Source: Flavobacteriaceae bacterium (lineage in GTDB: Bacteria; Bacteroidota; Bacteroidia; Flavobacteriales; Flavobacteriaceae). From it: 64,000 bases of DNA. The notes beneath the pieces are model-generated. The model did not search any database. It saw only the letters and a program-made list of their open reading frames with translations, and was not told the origin of the DNA. Shown here piece by piece: positions 1 through 7,682 of the stretch (position 1 is the first letter of the stretch; every line of letters starts with the position of its first letter). The stretch covers positions 1 through 64,000 of the forward strand of contig JAKIUU010000004.1 in NCBI GenBank assembly GCA_021647405.1, written 5' to 3'. The position numbers and the translations under genes are program-made.

Positions 1-2
1 TA

Positions 3-1181
3 GAGCCCATGGAGATTGTGCAACAATACACAGTCGATTTTCATAATATTCTTTCAAAATTTAATCTTTTATCACCTAGTATTGAGCCAACAGCCACAGG
101 ACATATTATGGAACAAATTGAAGCCATCAAATTAATTATTGCCAAAGGTTTGGGCTACGAAGTTAACGGATCTGTTTATTTTGATGTGATTGCGTATAAT
201 AAAACCAAACATTACGGTGTATTATCTGGCAGGAATATTGAAGATATGATTGCCAATACAAGAGAACTAGATGGGCAATCTGAAAAACGTAATCCACAAG
301 ATTTTGCCTTATGGAAAAAAGCTTCACCACAACATATTATGCGTTGGCCTTCGCCTTGGAGTGATGGTTTTCCGGGATGGCATTTAGAATGTACGGTAAT
401 GAGTACCAAATATTTAGGAGAGTCATTTGACATTCACGGCGGTGGGATGGATCTAAAATTCCCCCATCACGAATGCGAAATAGCACAGGCCGAAGCATGT
501 AATAACCAACCGCCTGTTAGGTATTGGATGCATGCCAATATGTTGACGCTTAACGGAAAAAAAATGTCGAAATCTACGGGTAATAACATTTTACCTAACG
601 AAATATTTGATGGTACTAATTCGCTTCTCAGTAAAGCATTTACGCCTAGTGCAGTGCGTTTTTTTTGCATGCAGGCGCATTACCGCAGTATTTTAGATTT
701 GTCAAATGACGCTTTAGAAGCTTCAGAAAAAGGCTATATCCGTTTGATGGAAGCATTGGCGTTATTGCCAGAATTAAAAGCATCAGATACTTCAACATTT
801 GATGTGGCAGTTTGGAAAGAAAAATGTTATGCTGCAATGAACGACGATTTTAACACGCCTATTTTGATAGCGCAACTTTTTGAAGGGGTTAGGCAGATTA
901 ATTTAATGAACGAATCTAAAGCACGTTTATCAAATACAGATCTAGAAGATTTCATAAAAACAATAAATGCCTTTGTTTCTGATGTACTGGGATTGGAAGA
1001 TTTAGGCAGTGCATCGCAAACCCAAGTTTTAGAAGATGTGGTTCAGGTGCTAATTAAGTTAAGAAATCAGGCCAGATTCGATAAAGATTGGGCTTTATCA
1101 GACCAAATTAGAGATGAGTTGGCAGGTTATGGTGTGCAACTTAAAGATGGTAAAGATGGAACAACATTTTCTGTTAATTGA
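3..1181 (+). CDS. cysS: Cysteine--tRNA ligase, 3' portion (5' end outside the window)
   Basis: This enzyme charges tRNA-Cys with cysteine in the cytosol. The reading frame is open from base 3, before the first ATG at 9, so the gene begins upstream and its HIGH-motif half is missing here. Visible are the family blocks WPSPWSDGFPGWHLECT and DIHGGGMDLKFPHHECEIAQ (zinc and cysteine binding region), the KMSKS signature in GKKMSKSTGNN near bases 561-575, and the helical C-terminal anticodon-binding region ending in LKDGKDGTTF. The protein diverges little from the class I CysRS pattern. yidD follows 70 bp downstream on the same strand. Identity is secure; only the true start cannot be seen. Confidence 0.96.
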   Translation, partial: EPMEIVQQYTVDFHNILSKFNLLSPSIEPTATGHIMEQIEAIKLIIAKGLGYEVNGSVYFDVIAYNKTKHYGVLSGRNIEDMIANTRELDGQSEKRNPQDFALWKKASPQHIMRWPSPWSDGFPGWHLECTVMSTKYLGESFDIHGGGMDLKFPHHECEIAQAEACNNQPPVRYWMHANMLTLNGKKMSKSTGNNILPNEIFDGTNSLLSKAFTPSAVRFFCMQAHYRSILDLSNDALEASEKGYIRLMEALALLPELKASDTSTFDVAVWKEKCYAAMNDDFNTPILIAQLFEGVRQINLMNESKARLSNTDLEDFIKTINAFVSDVLGLEDLGSASQTQVLEDVVQVLIKLRNQARFDKDWALSDQIRDELAGYGVQLKDGKDGTTFSVN

Positions 1182-1251
1182 CTTAATTAAAATATGTTAT
1201 TGAAATGTCAGCCTGAACAAAGCGGAAGACTCATTTAACAAAATCATAAAT

Positions 1252-1545
1252 TTGAAAAAAATCTTAGCATCCCCATTTATTTTATTGGTAAAATTTTACC
1301 AAGCTGCCATTTCTCCTTATATGGCATCAAGTTGTAGGTATGCACCAACCTGTTCGCATTATACAATAGAGGCACTTCAAAAACACGGTTTGTTTAAAGG
1401 CGGATGGTTGGCCATAAAACGCATTGGTAGCTGTCACCCTTGGGGTGGAAAAGGTTATGACCCTGTACCTGAAGTAAATAAAAAAATATCAAATAACAAA
1501 ACTCAAATATCAAATATCAAAACTCAAAATACAAATCACAAATAG
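1252..1545 (+). CDS. yidD: Membrane protein insertion efficiency factor YidD
   Basis: YidD is a small membrane-associated protein that assists YidC/Sec-dependent insertion of inner-membrane proteins. The family core is clear: FYQAAISPYMASSCRYAPTC then SHYTIEALQKHG and the GSCHPWGGKGYDPVP block, with the usual cysteines. The start is a TTG followed by KKILASPFILLVKFY; no ATG lies at a suitable position, so TTG is inferred. The family normally ends shortly after DPVP; here about 20 extra residues rich in Asn, Lys, Thr and Gln are encoded by a degenerate AAATATCAAAACTC-type simple repeat, so the tail is probably read-through of low-complexity DNA with no function. Confidence 0.9.
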   Translation: MKKILASPFILLVKFYQAAISPYMASSCRYAPTCSHYTIEALQKHGLFKGGWLAIKRIGSCHPWGGKGYDPVPEVNKKISNNKTQISNIKTQNTNHK

Positions 1546-1595
1546 CAAAAGACAAATTGAAATTATTTATAACTCTTTCATTAAAAAAATAAAAT

Positions 1596-2447
1596 ATGTT
1601 CGCATTTAGTATAGATTGGAACCCATCCCCCGAATTATTTAAAATAGGCTCTTTTGCCATTCGTTATTACAGTTTGATGTTTATTATCGCTTTTGTTTTG
1701 GGACTTCAGTTGATGAAAAAAATGTACATAGCCGATAAAATATCTTTAGAATACCTAGATCCATTATTTATGTATGTGGTTATCGCAACAATAGTTGGTG
1801 CCCGTTTGGGACATGTCTTTTTTTACGATTGGGCTTATTTTCAAAACCACCTATCAGAAATACTACTGCCTATAAGGTATGTTGAGGGGGAAAGCATTCT
1901 TTTTGGCTTAATAAAGAATTACACCTTTACAGGATTTGCGGGTTTGGCTAGTCATGGAGCAGCTGTAGGTATTATTTTATCATTGTATTACTACAGTAAA
2001 AAAATTATTAAGAAGCCCTTATTATTTGTCCTAGACCGTGTGGGTATTGTTGTGGCTTTGGCAGGATTTTTTATCAGAATAGGAAATTTAATGAATTCTG
2101 AAATAATAGGAAAACCCACCCATTCTGATTTTGGAATTGTTTTCCAAAGATTGGGTGAAGATTTCCCCAGACACCCAACACAACTTTACGAGGCCTTTTC
2201 TTATCTTATAATTTTCTTTATTCTTTGGAGAATCTACTGGAAAACAGACAGAAAGAAACAATTGGGGTATTTATTTGGCGTCTTTTTTGCCTTGCTATGG
2301 TCAGTTAGATTTGTGATAGAATTTTTAAAAGAACCTCAAGTAGCAGAAAGAACAACTTGGCTCCTAAATACAGGTCAATGGTTGAGTATTCCACTTGTTT
2401 TAACAGGCGTATATTTTGCTGTTTCTGCCACTAAAAAAAGATTGTAG
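1596..2447 (+). CDS. lgt: Prolipoprotein diacylglyceryl transferase
   Basis: Lgt transfers diacylglycerol from phosphatidylglycerol to the lipobox cysteine of prolipoproteins in the inner membrane, the first step of lipoprotein maturation. The 283-residue protein has about seven hydrophobic segments. The signature region around residues 145-185 (GFFIRIGNLMNSEIIGKPT) holds the invariant Arg, Asn and Glu of the family, and HPTQLYEAFSYL follows. The C-terminal RFVIEFLKEPQ block is also typical. The window encodes several lipoproteins that would be substrates, for example those at 52968 and 55567. The ATG at 1596 gives the expected MFAFSIDWNPSPELFKIG N-terminus. Confidence 0.96.
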   Translation: MFAFSIDWNPSPELFKIGSFAIRYYSLMFIIAFVLGLQLMKKMYIADKISLEYLDPLFMYVVIATIVGARLGHVFFYDWAYFQNHLSEILLPIRYVEGESILFGLIKNYTFTGFAGLASHGAAVGIILSLYYYSKKIIKKPLLFVLDRVGIVVALAGFFIRIGNLMNSEIIGKPTHSDFGIVFQRLGEDFPRHPTQLYEAFSYLIIFFILWRIYWKTDRKKQLGYLFGVFFALLWSVRFVIEFLKEPQVAERTTWLLNTGQWLSIPLVLTGVYFAVSATKKRL

Positions 2448-2502
2448 AATACCAGTTATTCAAACGGATTCTTTCTTTTTTAATAATAAACTATAAAAAT
2501 TA

Positions 2503-2531
2503 TTGTTTTTCTAAATTAATTGTTAAGTTTG
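2503..2531 (+). promoter_or_regulatory. Bacteroidota-type promoter of the TonB receptor gene
   Basis: A TTG at 2503-2505 (-33 element) is followed after 18 nt by TAAGTTTG at 2524-2531, an exact match to the -7 consensus TAnnTTTG known for Bacteroidota primary-sigma promoters. Transcription would begin near 2537, leaving a leader of about 35 nt before the ATG at 2573. The same 18-nt spacing is seen at the his promoter in this window. Confidence 0.6.
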
Positions 2532-2572
2532 TCATAATTATTTAACAAATTTTTAATTAAAATTTAATTTTT

Positions 2573-5461
2573 ATGAAAGAAAAAATTTACTCAATTCTTT
2601 TTGCACTTTTACTAACTCTACCTGTATTGGCACAGTCTGGGAGTGTATCAGGAACTGTAACAGATTCTGACGGGCAACCTATGCCTGGCGTATCTGTAAT
2701 TGTAAAAGGTACCAGTACGGGTACCACAACAGACTTTGACGGAAAATATTCTGTAAGTGCCGCTTCAGACGCTACTTTGGTATTTTCTTATGTAGGTTTT
2801 GAGTCTGCAAACGTTAAAGTAAACGGTAGATCTACCGTAGATGTTGCCTTGCAATCAGGTGTTGCCTTAGATGAGGTTGTTGTGATTGGTTCACGTAACA
2901 AAAACAGAACGGTAACAGATTCACCAGTTCCTGTTGATGTTATTGATGTAAAACAATTAATGGCCGACAGTCCACAAACAAGTTTAAATCAAATTTTAAA
3001 CTATGTGGCGCCTTCATTTACATCTAACACACAAACTATATCTGATGGTACTGACCATATTGACCCTGCTTCTTTAAGAGGTTTAGGTCCAGATCAGGTG
3101 TTGGTATTAATTAATGGCAAACGCCGTCATTCATCATCATTAGTAAATGTAAATGGTACTTTTGGTCGTGGTTCAGTTGGAACGGATTTAAATGCCATTC
3201 CTACAGCAGCTATCGAAAGAATTGAAGTTCTTCGTGACGGTGCAGCCTCTCAATATGGTTCTGATGCCATTGCGGGTGTTATAAACATTGTGATGAAAAA
3301 AATAACCAATACTGTATTGGTAACAAGTAATACTGGTGCTTATGCTTCAAAATTCTCTGGAGGATGGCACCAAGGAGGTACTGATGGCGAAACAAGCGGT
3401 GTGAGTATTAACTACGGTTTGCCTTTAGGTGAAAACGGAGGGTTTGTTAATTTTACAGGAATGTATGATTCAAGAAACAGAACAAATAGAATGATAGAAT
3501 GGGAAGGTAAAATTTTCCAAGGCTATAATGCTGTAGAAAGAATGGCTAACAATGATGGTTATGATTTATCTCAATTATTATTACCTGCTAACATGGCCGA
3601 TGTACAGAGCTATGCGCAACAAGTGCCTTTTTTCTCTTCTGCTTTAAAAGCTGATATCAATGCGGCTTCTGATATAGGCACATTGAGAGACTTATTAAAA
3701 CTTGATATTACTACTGACGAACTAGCTGCCAGAGGTTTACAAAGAAAAGACTTTAACATGAAGGTAGGTCAATCGGCCTTAAGAAGTGGTAAAGCTTTCT
3801 TTAATATGGAATTACCTACAGGAGACGAAGGTACTATCTATGCTTTTGGTGGTGTGAGTAACAGAAATGGTGATGCTGCTGGTTTTTACAGATTGCCTTA
3901 CCAAAGCCGTGCTTATACGCCTGCTTATATCAACGGATTTTTACCAGAGATACACTCAAATGTTATAGACAAATCTATTGCAGCAGGTATCCGTGGTAAA
4001 ATTGGCGATTGGGATGTTGACTTTAGTCAAACTTGGGGTCAAAACAAATTTGGTTTTGATATTCAAAATACGGCCAATGCTACTTTACAAAACGCAACAG
4101 CATTTGAATTTAATGCAGGTGGATTTGCTTTTACACAAACCACCACAAACTTTGATATGTCTAAGTATTACGAAGACGAAATGGAAGGTTTAAACCTTGC
4201 TTTTGGTGCAGAATATCGTTTAGAAAATTATGAGATATTTGCAGGAGAAGAAGGATCGTATGCTAAATATGACATTTTAGGAAATATTGTAACATCACCA
4301 GATGCCGATCCAGCTTTAACTGTACGCGATTTTTATGGCAATGCCAGACCAGGTGGATCTCAAGTATTCCCAGGATTTAGCCCTGCTAATGAGTTGAGTA
4401 AATACAGAAGTAGTTATGCTACTTATGCTGATGTTGAAGCCCAATTTACAAAGTCTTTCTTATTGACAGGTGCTTTGCGTTTCGAAAATTATAGTGATTT
4501 TGGAAACACAACCACCTTTAAATTGGCAACTCAAATTAAAGCCTCAGATAATTTCTCTTTAAGAAGTTCATTAAATACAGGCTTTAGAGCGCCTTCTTTA
4601 CACCAATTAAACTTTAACAGTACGTCAACAATATTTGTTGATGGTATTCCAACAGATGTTGGAACATTCTCAAATGACAGTCGTGCCGCTAAATTATTGG
4701 GTATTCCTAAGTTAAAACAAGAGGAATCTACCAGTTTTAGTGCTGGGTTTACAGGTAAAATGCCAGATGCAAACATCAAATTTACAGTTGATGCTTATTA
4801 TGTAAAAATAAAAGACCGTGTTGTTTATACGGGATCATTTAAACCAGGAACAAACGCTGAATTAATATCATTATTTAGCCAAGCTAATGCAGGTAAAGCC
4901 GCATTTTTTGCCAATGCTATTGATACCAAAAGTACCGGTTTAGACATCGTTATAACACATAATGGTAATTTAGGTGAAGGTAAATTGAGAACAGACTTCT
5001 CGGCTACTTTCTCTAAAACACAGCAGGTAGGTCCTGTTAAAGCTTCTCCAGTATTAGAAGCCGCAGGTTTGACAGAAACTTATTTTGATCAAACAAGTCG
5101 TATTTATTTAGAAAAAGCAGTGCCAAGAGCCAAAGCTAATTTAACTTTTAACTATGCTAAAGATAAATTTAATATGATGCTCAGAAATGTGTATTTCGGT
5201 CCTGTAACAGAGGCTACAAATAATATTGCTAACCAACAAGAGTTTAGTTCTAAGGTTGTAACCGATTTGACTTTTGGATATAAATTATCTGACACAACTA
5301 AATTTACTTTTGGCGCTAATAACATTCTAGATGTATATCCAGATGCAGCTATTCAAGCCAATAGAAGTAGTGGTCGTTTTAATTATTCAAGACGTTCACA
5401 ACAATTTGGTGCCAATGGTAGATTTATCTTTGCAAGATTAACTTTTTCTGTAAAAGAATAA
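2573..5461 (+). CDS. TonB-dependent outer-membrane receptor with carboxypeptidase-D-like N-terminal domain
   Basis: This is a 962-residue outer-membrane transporter taking up an unknown ligand with TonB energy. It has a signal peptide (residues 1-20, ending VLAQ), then a carboxypeptidase regulatory-like domain (about 22-105: GTVTDSDGQPMPGVSVIVKG, TTTDFDGKYSV), then a TonB plug (about 115-240) with SLRGLGPDQVLVLINGKRRH and ERIEVLRDGAASQYGSDAIA, and a long beta-barrel ending LTFSVKE with a C-terminal aromatic. No SusD partner gene is adjacent, which argues against a polysaccharide-utilisation pair; a metal-chelate, vitamin or peptide ligand is as likely. It is flanked by a clear promoter and a strong terminator, so it is probably transcribed alone. 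Confidence 0.93.
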   Translation: MKEKIYSILFALLLTLPVLAQSGSVSGTVTDSDGQPMPGVSVIVKGTSTGTTTDFDGKYSVSAASDATLVFSYVGFESANVKVNGRSTVDVALQSGVALDEVVVIGSRNKNRTVTDSPVPVDVIDVKQLMADSPQTSLNQILNYVAPSFTSNTQTISDGTDHIDPASLRGLGPDQVLVLINGKRRHSSSLVNVNGTFGRGSVGTDLNAIPTAAIERIEVLRDGAASQYGSDAIAGVINIVMKKITNTVLVTSNTGAYASKFSGGWHQGGTDGETSGVSINYGLPLGENGGFVNFTGMYDSRNRTNRMIEWEGKIFQGYNAVERMANNDGYDLSQLLLPANMADVQSYAQQVPFFSSALKADINAASDIGTLRDLLKLDITTDELAARGLQRKDFNMKVGQSALRSGKAFFNMELPTGDEGTIYAFGGVSNRNGDAAGFYRLPYQSRAYTPAYINGFLPEIHSNVIDKSIAAGIRGKIGDWDVDFSQTWGQNKFGFDIQNTANATLQNATAFEFNAGGFAFTQTTTNFDMSKYYEDEMEGLNLAFGAEYRLENYEIFAGEEGSYAKYDILGNIVTSPDADPALTVRDFYGNARPGGSQVFPGFSPANELSKYRSSYATYADVEAQFTKSFLLTGALRFENYSDFGNTTTFKLATQIKASDNFSLRSSLNTGFRAPSLHQLNFNSTSTIFVDGIPTDVGTFSNDSRAAKLLGIPKLKQEESTSFSAGFTGKMPDANIKFTVDAYYVKIKDRVVYTGSFKPGTNAELISLFSQANAGKAAFFANAIDTKSTGLDIVITHNGNLGEGKLRTDFSATFSKTQQVGPVKASPVLEAAGLTETYFDQTSRIYLEKAVPRAKANLTFNYAKDKFNMMLRNVYFGPVTEATNNIANQQEFSSKVVTDLTFGYKLSDTTKFTFGANNILDVYPDAAIQANRSSGRFNYSRRSQQFGANGRFIFARLTFSVKE

Positions 5462-5487
5462 GTTACAATAAAGATTACATAAATCTT

Positions 5488-5525
5488 AAAAGCTGCCTAT
5501 ATCTTTTGTATAGGCAGCTTTTTTT
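5488..5525 (+). terminator. Rho-independent terminator after the TonB receptor
   Basis: Arms AAAAGCTGCCTATA (5488-5501) and TATAGGCAGCTTTT (5509-5522) pair perfectly over 14 bp around a 7-nt loop and run into a T-tract to about 5525. It lies 27 bp after the receptor stop codon. Confidence 0.93.
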
Positions 5526-5626
5526 ATAGTCTTATTTAGTCTAAATTCCTTATTTGAAGAAATCCTGTATTTACTATTTTAGTAGTTTTCTTTTTTATTA
5601 CTTTGCATTTTTAAATAGGCATTATT

Positions 5627-6871
5627 ATGATAGCAGATAAAATTTCTTTATCACAACAAAATATTGAATTAGAAAACAAATATGGCGCTCACAACTACCA
5701 CCCACTTCCCGTTGTTTTAAAACGTGGCGAGGGTGTTTATGTTTGGGATGTAGCGGGCAAACGTTATTACGATTTCTTGTCGGCGTATTCTGCTATAAAC
5801 CAAGGGCATTGCCACCCAAAAATAACAGAAGCTTTAATAGAACAAGCCAATACTTTGGCATTGACCTCTCGTGCTTTTTACAATAATGTTTTAGGGAAAT
5901 ACGAACAATATGTTACCAAATATTTTGGTTTTGACAAGGTATTACCAATGAATACAGGTGCAGAAGCGGTTGAAACAGCTATTAAATTGTGTAGGAAATA
6001 CGCTTATGAAAAAAATAATATTCCCGAAAATAAAGCCACAATTATTGTATGTGAAGGAAATTTTCATGGCAGAACAACCACAATTATTTCATTTTCTAAT
6101 GACCCAGAGGCACGTAAAAACTTTGGTCCTTTTACACCGGGCTTTATAAAAATACCTTATAATGATTTGAATGCATTGCGAGATGCTCTAGAGCAGACCC
6201 CAAACATAGCCGGATTTTTAGTAGAACCCATTCAGGGGGAAGCAGGTGTTTTTGTACCTGATGAGGGTTATTTAAAATCGGCGAAAGCATTGTGCGAAAA
6301 ACACAATACATTATTTATTGCCGATGAAGTTCAAACAGGTATTGCCAGAACAGGAAAATTATTAGCCGTAGATCACGAAAATGTAAAGCCAGATATTTTA
6401 ATTTTAGGAAAAGCACTTTCAGGAGGCGCTTATCCAGTATCTGCAGTTTTAGCCAATGATGCTATTATGATGGTTATAAAACCGGGTCAGCATGGTTCTA
6501 CCTTTGGTGGTAACCCTATAGCAGCCAAAGTGGCTATTGCTGCTCTTGATGTTATTAAGGACGAAAAATTAGCGCAAAATGCCGAAGAATTAGGACAGTT
6601 GTTTAGAAACGAAATAAATGATTTCATTAAAACAAATCCGCTTATTAAGTTGGTACGAGGTAAAGGTTTACTCAACGCCATTGTTATTAATGATGTTGAA
6701 ACCAGTGAAACAGCTTGGAATATTTGTGTTCAACTTAAAGAGAACGGGCTTTTGGCAAAACCAACCCATGGCAATATTATAAGATTTGCACCCCCTCTGG
6801 TAATAACTAAAGAACAACTTTTAGACTGTATGGCCATTATTAAAAAAACCATATCAAACTATAAAATGTAG
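5627..6871 (+). CDS. rocD: Ornithine--oxo-acid (ornithine delta-) aminotransferase
   Basis: This PLP enzyme moves the delta-amino group of ornithine to 2-oxoglutarate, giving glutamate semialdehyde, a link between arginine and proline metabolism. Its 414 residues match the class III aminotransferase fold: NTGAEAVETAIKLCRKYAY, EGNFHGRTTTIISFS, the EPIQGEAGV block, the DEVQTGIARTGK Asp that contacts the pyridine ring, and the PLP lysine in LGKALSGG near residue 262, followed by GSTFGGNPIA. The N-terminal ENKYGAHNYHPLPVVL is typical of ornithine aminotransferase and not of acetylornithine aminotransferase. It is a single gene, convergent with the regulator at 6879. Confidence 0.94.
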   Translation: MIADKISLSQQNIELENKYGAHNYHPLPVVLKRGEGVYVWDVAGKRYYDFLSAYSAINQGHCHPKITEALIEQANTLALTSRAFYNNVLGKYEQYVTKYFGFDKVLPMNTGAEAVETAIKLCRKYAYEKNNIPENKATIIVCEGNFHGRTTTIISFSNDPEARKNFGPFTPGFIKIPYNDLNALRDALEQTPNIAGFLVEPIQGEAGVFVPDEGYLKSAKALCEKHNTLFIADEVQTGIARTGKLLAVDHENVKPDILILGKALSGGAYPVSAVLANDAIMMVIKPGQHGSTFGGNPIAAKVAIAALDVIKDEKLAQNAEELGQLFRNEINDFIKTNPLIKLVRGKGLLNAIVINDVETSETAWNICVQLKENGLLAKPTHGNIIRFAPPLVITKEQLLDCMAIIKKTISNYKM

Positions 6872-6878
6872 TTGGGTA

Positions 6879-7565
6879 CTAAAATCCGTCAGAAATGTGG
6901 ATCAATTTTGCTTTGTCTAAAAGTTTTATTTGTTTGCCATTTAGTGTGATAATCTTATCACGTTTAAATTCAGATAAAAGCCTTATTGCAGATTCAGTAG
7001 CTGTTCCAATGGCATTTGCTATCTCTTCGCGAGTTAATTTTACGGCAATAAATTCATTTTCATCAACTCCAAACATGGTTTCAAAATGGAGTAAAAATTC
7101 GGCCAAACGTTCTCTAACATTTTTTTGAGCCATAGTGGCAAGAGTCATATTAGCCTTATCCAAACTCTGGCAAAGCGATCGGGTTAATTCTAATGCAAAC
7201 TGTTTGTTATTTGCAAATAACTCTAATAACTCTTTTTTTGGTATAAAGCAGACTTCAATATCTTCTAAGGCTGTAACTGAAAGTTTGGCACTTGTATTGC
7301 TCAAAATAGATTTATGCCCAACAACTTCCCCTTTTTTTATAAAACGTACAATTTGGTCCTTCCCGTTAGGCGTTAATTTAGATACTTTGCATTCACCGTT
7401 TTGTAAACAATAAATACCATTTAAAACACTTCCTTCAATGAAAAGAGGTTCGCCACGCTTTACATGTATGGTAGATTTTTTGCGGTGTAGGCTTGACAAC
7501 TCTTCTTTGCTAAGGGCCTTAAAAGAATTAAGTTCTTTTACCAAACAATGTTCGCAATTGGCCAT
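6879..7565 (-). CDS. Crp/Fnr-family transcription regulator, FNR-like
   Basis: This 228-residue regulator has an N-terminal cyclic-nucleotide-binding-type beta-roll (about 20-130) and a C-terminal winged helix (about 150-225) with the recognition segment EEIANAIGTATESAIRLLSEF. As in FNR, cysteines occur as a CxxC at the extreme N-terminus (NCEHC, residues 4-7), and another sits in EVCFIPKKELL at the place of FNR Cys122. The third N-terminal ligand of E. coli FNR is not evident, so oxygen sensing by an Fe-S cluster is possible but unproven. The recognition helix keeps the Glu and Arg that read the TTGAT half-site. The gene is divergent from ccoI and an FNR-like palindrome lies just upstream, which fits control of the cbb3 oxidase and of itself. 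Confidence 0.88.
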   Translation of the reverse strand: MANCEHCLVKELNSFKALSKEELSSLHRKKSTIHVKRGEPLFIEGSVLNGIYCLQNGECKVSKLTPNGKDQIVRFIKKGEVVGHKSILSNTSAKLSVTALEDIEVCFIPKKELLELFANNKQFALELTRSLCQSLDKANMTLATMAQKNVRERLAEFLLHFETMFGVDENEFIAVKLTREEIANAIGTATESAIRLLSEFKRDKIITLNGKQIKLLDKAKLIHISDGF

Positions 7566-7587
7566 GAATTCTTTTGAGTTTATTTAG

Positions 7588-7601
7588 TTGATAGTGTTCA
7601 A
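7588..7601. promoter_or_regulatory. FNR-like operator in the regulator/ccoI divergent region
   Basis: TTGAT-AGTG-TTCAA differs at one base from the FNR consensus TTGATnnnnATCAA. Its right end overlaps the minus-strand TATATTTG (7599-7606), an exact TAnnTTTG -7 element for the regulator gene. That placement would suit autorepression, while the site stands about 80-95 bp upstream of the ccoI start. Confidence 0.6.
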
Positions 7602-7682
7602 ATATACAAAAAAACTACTGTTTTTAATGTTATAATAATTACATAAAAATGTTAATCTTTGCAAAACCATATAAAGTATTAG

